A stretch of DNA of 64,000 bases from Flavobacteriales bacterium (GTDB taxonomy: Bacteria > Bacteroidota > Bacteroidia > Flavobacteriales_G > Salibacteraceae), in contig DNTB01000041.1 of NCBI GenBank assembly GCA_003499525.1, forward strand, positions 62,001 to 126,000, read 5' to 3'. The translations under genes were made by a program, and so were the position numbers. This document shows, piece after piece, positions 1-8,000 of this stretch (positions are counted from its first letter, which is position 1; each line of letters opens with the position of its first letter). The notes under the pieces were generated by a model. That model worked only from the letters and a program-made list of their open reading frames with translations, had not been told where the DNA came from and searched no databases.

Positions 1-270
1 AGGATCATCTGATGCACCAGTTGCTTGAAACCGTATCCATATAGTGGCATCATTTATCCCCAGGTTGGGGACTTCTTTCTTATCGTACTTAAAGAAAGGT
101 GCGGTTTGCACCGAAAACACATCAAAAGAATCATTGGCATCCTCAAAGAGCTCCATTTTATAGATTCTCCCTGATTTCCAGTTATCATCTAGTTCTAAGG
201 GTTCAAACCCCATGCCCCCTGTCGAAAGAGATAAAAGCAGTAGGAGCAATATCAACCTTACCCTGGTCAT
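1..270 (-). CDS. 7TMR-DISM-type membrane receptor, N-terminal fragment (cut by window edge)
   Basis: This coding region runs off the left edge and has only its first 90 residues here. It opens with MTRVRLILLLLLSLS, a clear signal peptide. The mature part contains a short linker and then ...NDATIWIRFQATGASDDP, which resembles the WLRF core of the extracellular 7TMR-DISMED2 sensory domain found in front of seven-helix receptors that end in histidine kinase, cyclase or GGDEF modules. The output domain is outside the window. The start ATG lies 3 bases after the methyltransferase stop, so the gene is almost certainly the third in that operon. The DISM assignment is a pattern judgement on a short fragment; an unrelated exported protein is possible. 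Confidence 0.6.
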   Translation of the reverse strand, partial: MTRVRLILLLLLLSLSTGGMGFEPLELDDNWKSGRIYKMELFEDANDSFDVFSVQTAPFFKYDKKEVPNLGINDATIWIRFQATGASDDP

Positions 271-273
271 TTT

Positions 274-1041
274 TTATTTCTCTGCAGTGATCTGAATCAT
301 GGATATTCCAATAGCAAAAGAATCGGAATTTTGCCTTTGCTGTAAGGTCGCTTTAAACTGATCTGCCTGACTATCCTTGATAATTTTTGCTGAAGACATT
401 TCATCGATCATCTGGTCAATTTTAATTACTGAATTAGCCATTGAGTAATTATCTATGACAAATGATACCACTTTCTGGCGCACATTGCGAAATCCTTTCT
501 CTAAGAACAAATCATAAATGCTGCGCGACGCTATACCATTGTAAACCTTTTCATGCGTTAAGTAGTCCGCAAGTTTTCTTTGTAACCCGATATTAGGAGT
601 AAAAACATTTATCCCGCACCAATCAGTTTCAAGAGCTGATATTCGCCCCCCCTCCGTCAGAATTCTTCTAATTTCGTCCGTTACTTTGTCTGGTTTTTTC
701 AGGTGTTGATAAACTCTCTCGAGCCTCACTCCATCAACGGTCTGATTTTTAAACATATCCAAATTCTCGGCATCGCCAACAAAAAATTCAACATCTTCCG
801 CTTCATTGTTGACCGCAGTTTCTTTCGCTAAAGCAATTAAATTAGGGTCATGATCGACGCCAATTATTTTTGATTCACTAAAAAGGCTGTTCATTCCAAA
901 TACGTCAACTCCTGTACCGCAACCTAAATCGACTATGGTATTGCATCCCTTCAAAGAAGTATAACTGGAAAGTTTGATCTGCTTTAGACCTTCGGCTGTG
1001 CGGTCTAAATAGTTCGCATCATAATGTTTTTCGTAACTCAT
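274..1041 (-). CDS. class I SAM-dependent methyltransferase
   Basis: A 255-residue cytoplasmic methyltransferase. The SAM-binding motif I is VDLGCGTGVDVFG near residues 37-49, the acidic end of strand 2 is GVDHD near 62, and GDAENL near 90 is the adenine-contacting segment. A post-motif region VRLERVYQHLKKPDKVTDEIRRIL fits the UbiE/COQ5-like small-molecule methyltransferase class. The substrate cannot be read from the sequence. Its start overlaps the end of the upstream acyltransferase gene by 23 bases, which implies translational coupling. The receptor fragment follows 3 bases downstream. The context suggests it modifies a product of the neighbouring acyltransferase, but this is inference. 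Confidence 0.85.
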   Translation of the reverse strand: MSYEKHYDANYLDRTAEGLKQIKLSSYTSLKGCNTIVDLGCGTGVDVFGMNSLFSESKIIGVDHDPNLIALAKETAVNNEAEDVEFFVGDAENLDMFKNQTVDGVRLERVYQHLKKPDKVTDEIRRILTEGGRISALETDWCGINVFTPNIGLQRKLADYLTHEKVYNGIASRSIYDLFLEKGFRNVRQKVVSFVIDNYSMANSVIKIDQMIDEMSSAKIIKDSQADQFKATLQQRQNSDSFAIGISMIQITAEK

Positions 1042-1765
1042 GAGTTTGATTGTTAACTTTATTTAGGGTTCTCCAATCCGGGGACTTCAGCTTGAGCAAA
1101 TACTCTAATTCAAAATCTCCTCGTGGCCAATATTCCATCCTAATCTGCTCGGGTTCTTCCTTTAGACTTTTTATTATAGCTCTTTCTTGTGGTGAAGCAT
1201 AGGCAAAGGTTTTTGGGTCTTTTAAGACCACAGCCGTTGCCACAAGGTTAAGGCGAGGGTAATTGAATTTTCCATTATCACCCACATTAGTAACAGGCAA
1301 CATGCCTTTTTCTCTAGACATCTTAAGTGTATGCTTAGCCACCAAAGCGAACATGGAACCGACATCAATTTGCTCACTAATCGCTGCTGCAGCTCGAGTC
1401 AGAAAACTAATTCCCAGTCCTTTGCCGCTTACTTTTCGACTATTCCAAAGTCCACAAACCTCGCAAGTACCTTCGGCTGCATAGGCGGCCACTACATCAT
1501 GAATTTTAGGGTCTACCCGGGCAATAGCGCTTTGCATCGGAAGTTCGGCCCCCTGATGGGCAATATGTATCCGGGCACCCCCGACTATTTCATCATTATC
1601 AGGATCTTCTGCCACCAATACATAAACAAACGGATCATCTATCCAATCATCTGAGCCAGAGGTAACTTTTACACCTATTTCTCTCAAGACATTTGCATGG
1701 CCTTCAGCGAAACCTACACAGGCCTGGTGATCATCAGGGGCCCAGAATGCTCTAATTCGATACAT
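1019..1765 (-). CDS. GNAT-fold N-acyltransferase-like protein, possible autoinducer-synthase relative
   Basis: A 248-residue soluble protein that I read as an acyl-CoA or acyl-ACP N-acyltransferase fold. An N-terminal mixed region is followed by a central strand EIVGGARIHI (about 59-68). Then comes CEVCGLWNSRKVSGKGLGISFLTRA, which resembles the acyl-donor loop and helix of GNAT enzymes: G-x-G-x-G-like loop, then helix. LuxI-type AHL synthases and FeeM-like N-acyl amino acid synthases share this layout, but no LuxI signature is conserved well enough to call one. It is first in a three-gene operon with a methyltransferase and a membrane receptor, preceded by a good promoter 60 bases upstream. 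The specific reaction is unknown. Confidence 0.55.
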   Translation of the reverse strand: MYRIRAFWAPDDHQACVGFAEGHANVLREIGVKVTSGSDDWIDDPFVYVLVAEDPDNDEIVGGARIHIAHQGAELPMQSAIARVDPKIHDVVAAYAAEGTCEVCGLWNSRKVSGKGLGISFLTRAAAAISEQIDVGSMFALVAKHTLKMSREKGMLPVTNVGDNGKFNYPRLNLVATAVVLKDPKTFAYASPQERAIIKSLKEEPEQIRMEYWPRGDFELEYLLKLKSPDWRTLNKVNNQTHELRKTL

Positions 1766-1824
1766 AGAAGGGTGCTGTCATTGAACGGGAATCAGTGAAC
1801 GTGAATTAAGTTTCCATTACGAAC

Positions 1825-1852
1825 CAAATGTATAACAGGTTAATCATCACAA
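1825..1852 (-). promoter_or_regulatory. Bacteroidota-type promoter for the acyltransferase/methyltransferase/receptor operon
   Basis: On the minus strand the -7 element TACATTTG (1825-1832) matches TAnnTTTG exactly. A TTTTTG run gives the -33 TTG (1850-1852) at a spacing of 17 bases, inside the usual 17-23 range for Bacteroidota primary sigma factors. The leader to the ATG at 1765 is about 55 bases. Confidence 0.6.
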
Positions 1853-1953
1853 AAATGAGATGACGCATACTTTGAGTAGTTTTTATAAATATCAGCATCT
1901 TCGCGAATCCATCAGATGAAACTGATATAATTTCGGTACACAATTCGACTCTA

Positions 1954-2418
1954 ATGACTAATGAGAAGATTAAAGTGCTCTACGTTGATGATGAACCCAA
2001 TAACCTGGTGAGTTTTAAAGCCACTTTCCGGCGCGATTACAAAGTTTTTTTAGCCGAGTCTGGAATGGAGGGAAAGAAGATTGTTGAAGAAGAGAATTTG
2101 CACATTATCATCACTGATCAGCGAATGCCCGAGATGACCGGAGTCGAGTTCCTCGAGTCTATCATACCGGATCATCCGGAGCCTATGAGGATTCTACTTA
2201 CTGGGTATACTGATATACAGGCCGTTATAGATGCTATAAACAAGGGAAAAATATATCACTATCTGACTAAACCCTGGGATGAAAACTATTTAAGAAATGT
2301 TGTCAATAATGCTTATGAGATTTTCCGTCTCCGGCTTGAAAAGAAAGTTTTAATGGAAAACCTCCAGGTAACCAACGAACAACTGGAATTTATGCTTCGT
2401 CAAAACCTACTATCCTGA
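1954..2418 (+). CDS. stand-alone response regulator (RpfG-like receiver with C-terminal helix)
   Basis: A 154-residue receiver domain protein. The acidic pocket is D12-D13, the phospho-acceptor is D55 in IIITDQRMPE, the switch threonine is T83 in LLTGYTD, and the conserved lysine is K106 in YLTKPWDE. The receiver resembles those preceding HD-GYP domains, but here only a 40-residue helical tail ending MLRQNLLS follows, so no output domain is present. Such short regulators in Bacteroidota usually act by protein contact. It is divergent from the acyltransferase operon across a 188-base gap. A kinase partner is not visible; the truncated receptor at the left edge is a candidate. Confidence 0.88.
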   Translation: MTNEKIKVLYVDDEPNNLVSFKATFRRDYKVFLAESGMEGKKIVEEENLHIIITDQRMPEMTGVEFLESIIPDHPEPMRILLTGYTDIQAVIDAINKGKIYHYLTKPWDENYLRNVVNNAYEIFRLRLEKKVLMENLQVTNEQLEFMLRQNLLS

Positions 2419-2446
2419 ATCGAATAATTTTCTATTCAATTATTAT

Positions 2447-2458
2447 TTAAACGTTTAA
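2447..2458. promoter_or_regulatory. 12-bp perfect palindrome upstream of the FAD oxidoreductase
   Basis: TTAAACGTTTAA is a perfect palindrome 18 bases before the TTG start of the oxidoreductase gene. It could be a dimeric regulator site. It is short and AT-rich, so chance occurrence is a real alternative. Confidence 0.25.
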
Positions 2459-2476
2459 CAATTGATTCATTAAGCT

Positions 2477-3838
2477 TTGTCTGAACATTACGGAAAACAC
2501 TTTGTCGCCATCATTGGTGGTTCGGTAGCAGGATCTGAAGCTGCACATATTTTAGCCCGGAGAGGATACCGCGTCGTCGTATTTGAGCAACGCAAGCTTC
2601 CCTATGGTAAAATTGAAGATGGATTGCCCAAATGGCATATTGGGCTAAGAAATAAAGAAGAAAAAGCTATCGATGAGAGGTTGAATCATGAGAATATCCG
2701 ATTCGTTCCCTGCACGAGGCTAGGAAAAGATATTACTTTGAATGAACTCATCCACGAATGGGGTTTCTCCGCCGTTATCCTGGCCATTGGGGCCTGGCAA
2801 GACCGTACCTTACCCATTCAAGGCATCCAAAAATTCCATCATTCAGGGCTTATTTATCAAAATGAATTCATCATGTGGTTTAATCACTACCACGAACCTG
2901 ATTATGAGGGTATTCAAATCCCCATTTCAGATGGAGCAGCCATCGTTGGTGGTGGTTTAGCTTCACTTGATGTAGTTAAAGCCATGATGATCTTAACGGT
3001 TCAGGAAGCATTGCGCACTCGCGATATAGATGCGGACCTCTTTACTCTGGAAAAAAAGGGAATAAAGTCAGTTCTGGATGATCATAACCTCTCTTTCAAG
3101 GACTTAAGCATAAAACCTTGTACACTGTTCTACCGAAGGGAGGCGGCAGATATGCCCCTCAAGGCGAAAAAAGACGATTCTCCTGCAAGCTCAGAACAGG
3201 CACGACGCGTTTCCGCTCAATTACTGGCGAAGTATAAGGAAAAGTACATGTTCAATTTCGAACCTCTAACCATACCTTTGGGATTCTCGACTGAGGATGG
3301 AAATGTTTCTGAAATACAATTTCAGCGTGTTCGGCAGGAAGGTCGAAAATTAGTCCCCATCGAAGGTGACGTTCTTCACTATCCGACAGAGCTGATCATT
3401 TCATCCATTGGAAGTATTCCTGAAAATCTAAATAGTGTTCCCTCACAGGATGAATTGATCGATACACATGGTGAATTGAGCTGTCGTGTTGCAGGATTTG
3501 ACAATGTATTCGCCATCGGAAACGCCGTAACTGGACGAGGAAATATTCTGGAATCCAAACGACATGGGCGAAATACAACCGAACAAATAATAGATACGCA
3601 TCTTGACCCACTGGCAGAAAAATTCAAGGATTGGTTTGACGATGTAAAGTCGGGGGTAACGGAAAATGTCGACGAAATTTCAAGAGCATTGGAAAATGCG
3701 GCGGTACAATCCGATGACATCATTGAAGGAATATTGGATAAGTCAAGAAAGCTTCAGGTGGAAGCTGGATATAACTCCAGCTATCGCGACTGGATCAAAG
3801 CCCACACACCGGTCCGTCTTGAAGACCTCATAAACTGA
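2477..3838 (+). CDS. FAD/NAD(P)-dependent oxidoreductase, ferredoxin/adrenodoxin-NADP reductase or GltD-like
   Basis: A 453-residue flavoprotein. The N-terminal dinucleotide fold is VAIIGGSVAGSEAAHIL (about 10-26), which lacks the last canonical glycine spacing but is clearly FAD-type. FEQRKLPYGKIEDGLPKWHIG matches the FAD-contacting loop of adrenodoxin-reductase and glutamate-synthase-beta-like proteins. A second nucleotide site is AAIVGGGLASLDVVKA near 155-170, and the C-terminal FAD motif is FDNVFAIGNAVTGRGNI. No iron-sulfur motif is present. There is no in-frame ATG near the N terminus, so the TTG at 2477 is taken as the start. It should move electrons between NAD(P)H and a ferredoxin-like partner. 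It precedes the sulfur-transport pair, so a link to sulfur metabolism is possible. Confidence 0.75.
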   Translation: MSEHYGKHFVAIIGGSVAGSEAAHILARRGYRVVVFEQRKLPYGKIEDGLPKWHIGLRNKEEKAIDERLNHENIRFVPCTRLGKDITLNELIHEWGFSAVILAIGAWQDRTLPIQGIQKFHHSGLIYQNEFIMWFNHYHEPDYEGIQIPISDGAAIVGGGLASLDVVKAMMILTVQEALRTRDIDADLFTLEKKGIKSVLDDHNLSFKDLSIKPCTLFYRREAADMPLKAKKDDSPASSEQARRVSAQLLAKYKEKYMFNFEPLTIPLGFSTEDGNVSEIQFQRVRQEGRKLVPIEGDVLHYPTELIISSIGSIPENLNSVPSQDELIDTHGELSCRVAGFDNVFAIGNAVTGRGNILESKRHGRNTTEQIIDTHLDPLAEKFKDWFDDVKSGVTENVDEISRALENAAVQSDDIIEGILDKSRKLQVEAGYNSSYRDWIKAHTPVRLEDLIN

Positions 3839-3912
3839 ATTGAGAGTACCTCAAAAAATCATCTGAGGGTATTACATTTACTACTTTTACGAAAACTAAA
3901 ATTAGAAAACCG

Positions 3913-4554
3913 ATGGAAGAAACCTTTGAATCAATTCATGCTGTACTCAGCGCCCCGTGGCCCTGGTACGTGGGTGGCCCTGTTATAGGACTTACCTTAT
4001 TTCTGCTGCTCTACTTCGGAAAAGAGTTCGGTCTTTCCGCAAATCTTCGTGTTATGTGCGCAGCAGATGGTGCAGGAGACTATGCGGATTTTTTCAACTT
4101 CGACTGGCAAAGTCAGGGGTGGAATCTGATGGTTGCGCTGGGGGCGATGTTCGGAGGTTACTTTGCCGCCACCTATTTCGGTGGCGATAATCAAGCGCAT
4201 ATTTCTCAGGCTGCCATTGAGGGCTTAAATGCTCTCGCCGGAGCTGAACTGTTGTATCAAGGCAATGTCCCTATCGTTCCAGGCCAGGTGACACCTCAGA
4301 CTGAAATAGCAGAGTATTGGAATATTTACAGTTGGGGTTCATTGTTCACTTTAAGAGGATTAATAGTAATCGTTGGTGGTGGCTTTCTGATTGGTTTTGG
4401 CGCAAGATATGCCGGTGGATGCACTTCAGGTCATGCCATTTCCGGCATTGCCGATCTGCAATTGCCTTCTTTGGTAGCCGTAATTTTCTTCTTTGTTGGC
4501 GGATTGATTACGACCTATTTGCTTCTCCCGTTCATTTTAAACATTAGCATATAA
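3913..4554 (+). CDS. YeeE/YedE family membrane protein, first half (thiosulfate/sulfur transport)
   Basis: A 213-residue inner-membrane protein with about five hydrophobic helices. The signature GGCTSGHAISGIADLQLPS near residues 174-192 is the cysteine-bearing GGCTSGHG motif of YeeE/YedE (TsuA-like) transporters, in which the cysteine handles thiosulfate or sulfane sulfur. Full-length YeeE proteins are about 350 residues and carry two such repeats. Here the repeats are split into two adjacent genes, a layout common in Bacteroidota. The partner starts 10 bases downstream, so the two are translated together and presumably form a heterodimer. Confidence 0.88.
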   Translation: MEETFESIHAVLSAPWPWYVGGPVIGLTLFLLLYFGKEFGLSANLRVMCAADGAGDYADFFNFDWQSQGWNLMVALGAMFGGYFAATYFGGDNQAHISQAAIEGLNALAGAELLYQGNVPIVPGQVTPQTEIAEYWNIYSWGSLFTLRGLIVIVGGGFLIGFGARYAGGCTSGHAISGIADLQLPSLVAVIFFFVGGLITTYLLLPFILNISI

Positions 4555-4564
4555 AATACTTATA

Positions 4565-4978
4565 ATGAAGTTCTTTAAATATATCATCGTAGGATTTTTC
4601 TTTGGTTTCAGTATGTACAAACTGGAAGCCATTTCATTTTTTAGAATCTACGAAATGTTTCATTTCCAGTCTTTTCACATGTATGGAATCATTATGTCCG
4701 CCATTGCTATTGGCATTGTGATCACCCAATTGTTTAAAAGAGGAATGATCAAAACGAGCACTGGCGAAACCAAAACATTCAATCCAAAAGCAAAAACATG
4801 GATGCGCTACATCCTGGGAGGGACCATTTTTGGCGTAGGCTGGGCACTTACCGGTGTTTGCTCAGGAATGATGTTCGTTCTACTCGGAGCAGGTTATACC
4901 GTTTTCGCAGCTTTTCTTGCTTCAGCCATGCTCGGTACTTTCTTTTATGGAATGGCCAAAGACTACCTCCCTCACTAA
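4565..4978 (+). CDS. YeeE/YedE family membrane protein, second half
   Basis: A 137-residue membrane protein with four predicted helices. It carries the second-repeat cysteine motif LTGVCSGMMFVLLGAGY near residues 97-113, matching the degenerate G-x-C-x-G of the YeeE/YedE second half. It directly follows the first-half gene and should complete the sulfur channel. The last codons and the stop codon lie inside a hairpin that probably terminates the transcript. Confidence 0.87.
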   Translation: MKFFKYIIVGFFFGFSMYKLEAISFFRIYEMFHFQSFHMYGIIMSAIAIGIVITQLFKRGMIKTSTGETKTFNPKAKTWMRYILGGTIFGVGWALTGVCSGMMFVLLGAGYTVFAAFLASAMLGTFFYGMAKDYLPH

Positions 4979-4993
4979 AGTGAAGGAGGTAGT
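4962..4993. terminator. hairpin at the end of the YeeE/YedE pair
   Basis: A 9-bp stem (ACTACCTCC at 4962-4970 with GGAGGTAGT at 4985-4993) is extended by TCAC/GTGA around a TAAA loop that contains the stop codon. There is no strong T tract on either side. It sits between two convergent genes and could act on both strands. Confidence 0.5.
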
Positions 4994-5012
4994 GTATTTC
5001 CTTGCAAATGGA

Positions 5013-8000
5013 TTATAGCTTGATCCATTTAAAAGTGTGGGTCGTCTCTTCTACTTCAACAATAATAAAGTAAAGACCTCTTGAAAGCAGTTCAGTATTG
5101 AGGTCGAAAGCGTTGCCACTGAAGACTGAAGTGCTTTGGACGGCTCCTCTTGCATCGTAAACGGTGGCCATCACCTCTGACCTTTCGTATCCATTAATGT
5201 AAATGTTCACGTGGTTGTTGCCTGGATTGGGATAGATGCGAACGGATTGGTTTACAATGGGTTGCACTACCTCACCGGTGATTAAAACCTCATGCTCTAT
5301 TCGGATGTTATCTAAATATAGGTTATTGCCGTAACCACATTCGTTCACGAACATCAGCTGAACACTGCTCCCTACATAAGCTGAAAGGTCCAGTGAATCG
5401 GTTCTCCAATCTGAAGATGAGGTTGGTATCCAGGAAGAAGACCAATCCGGCCCTGTGGCAAGGGTAGATCCCGATTTCTGATATACTGAAGGAATGAATG
5501 AGGATCCACAATCCGTCGAAACATCTATTCTCAATCCATCCGAATAGTTGGCGTTGTATCTTCTGTAGGATACATCAAAATACAATGTAGCTGATGACGA
5601 TTGGATTAGATCAATAACCTTGGTACTGAGCCCATCCTCCTCACCGGCCGCGTTATAGGCGAAATTCTGAACAAATGCAGTGAAGCCGGGGATTCCATTG
5701 CTGTTCACAATCGGAGCTGTGTTTCTCTCCCACGAAATCGAACCGTCTGGATTTTCAATAATCCATCCTTCTGATGGAAAAGGTAATACCTCAAAGTCCT
5801 CAATTACGGTAGGTGTATCGCCGTTCAGCACTTCAATATATCCTGCCTTAATAAGAGTGTCCGAGCCGTTAATATTGGAAGCGACCAATGTGACGGTATA
5901 GTTTCCGGTGTCTGTGAACAATACGCTCGGATTCTGACTGTTAGAATTAGTTCCGCCCACATAGGAATAAGTATTTGGACTGAAATCCCAAGTCCAGGAT
6001 GTAGGAGCTAAGCTGCTCAAATCAATAAAATCAACCTGCACCCCCGGGCATGTAGATTCAGAGGAAGATTCGAATTCTGTCAATGGAGGAAGATTGGTGT
6101 CGATTAATTGAAAATCATCCAATGCAAGATCACTTGTAAAACCATTTCCTGTAATACCTCTGAATTGGATTAATACGGTGTCTCCAATATAAGCTGTCAA
6201 AGGAATGATCAGCTGCTGCCAGATATTTCCCTGATTTCCATCAATGGGAGGAACGACATCGATAATCCAGCTGTTGCCGTCGAACAAATCGACATGAAGT
6301 TCACCCATATCAGATCCGTACATGTGATACCAGATGGATGCTTCAGGTGCGCTGCTTCCCGAAAGATCAATACAAGGAGTTATCATTGAAGCTACAACGC
6401 CTTCGCAGCCGCCGGAAGCTTCAGTGTATAGGTATTTACCTCCAATAGTACCGGGATTGTGGTCAAAGGAGGGGCCGGAGTTATTTGTTGAGGTGCCCCC
6501 ATCATCAACCCGAAAGTCGATGCTATCAGAACGCCCATTTTCCAGATTTACCCAACCTCCAGATAGATTACAGATTTCCTGTTCACAGTTTGAGGAAGTC
6601 CCACAGTTAGAAAAGCTTTCGAAATCCTGAAAATATGGCGCAGAAATGGTTGTTCCTGAAATAAAGGTCAACGCAGTCATCAAAGTATCATTCAATGGAT
6701 TGTCATCGCCAATTAGATTTAGTATTTTGAGCTCATTAATACCCGGCTGCAAGTTAAAACTACCATTGAACAACAAAGTCTGAGATGCTCCTGGCAGTAA
6801 AAGCTGGTTGGACTGTATGAATAAACTATCTGTGCCATTCAAGACGGCAACAAGCACTGTTGAGTCAATATTTACTAATCCCGCATTACTTACCTCTACC
6901 TCTATCCCTGTAGTATCGGATGTACAATCTGTAAAAATTCCAATGGAAGGTTGAAGAATATTGTCCAGGGACAGATCATTTGATATGATACAGTTCCAAA
7001 TTCCTGCGGGTTTCTCAATTGCTATAGCTCGCTGCCCCGTCGCATCAGCGGTGAGAGCTTTGACACTCACCCAGGTATCAGTAGCAGCAGAGACTCCCAT
7101 TACGGTAGCAAACGTATTGGTTGTGGTCATTACTGAGTCCATATATTTAGGCCCAAGAACACTAATCTCGTAATGCGTTGCACCAGTAACAGCATTCCAA
7201 GTTAAATCGAATTCATTCGGACAGGAAGAAGGAATATTCAAATTTTGCGGCACTCCAATAATTGAGAATTGGAAAACAGAGGTAGAAGATTGAGCGCCTC
7301 TGGAAATTCTTACGAGGGCTTTTCCCGTAACAACATTGGGCACACTCCATAAAAAATATCTCTGACTAGCCGGTATAACGGGGTTCACGAGAGTCCAAGT
7401 AGCTCCAGAATCAATAGAGTACTCCATGGTAAATAGAGCAGAAGAATCGCTTGCATCCCATCGAATCAATTCGTTTTGTCCAGGTGTGAAAGACTCCCCT
7501 CCCACTGGGTAGACCAATTTAATGTCGTTTTCTTCAATGGTATAGTTCACATGATATCCAATGGTTCCGGTTGGAAGATTGAAATCCTTTACTCTAATGG
7601 TATAAGTTCCAGCAGGGGGATTGATAATTTCAACTTGCTCCATATTATTCAAGTGATCCGCACCATGCAATGCAGGCAAATCAAGAAGAGTTGGGTTAGG
7701 GGATGAATTCAGCACAAAGGGTAAATGAATCCCATTCGAAGGATCCGTAACGGTTAAGTCAAGATCGTTCACCAATGCCTGCGCTGCCCCAACTGATGCC
7801 GGAACATCATTCCAATAGAGCATTATCTTAACGACCTTTGTATTTCCCGGGATATTGATAACATGTAAATTTGAATCTCCCGTTGAGATCGTATCTTCAA
7901 AGTATTGATAGTTCTCCAAAACTTCTGCGGCTTTTCTTCCATTAATTCTTCCAAATCCGTGTTTGAAGTCAGGACCATGATTCCCCAAATCATCTGCAGT

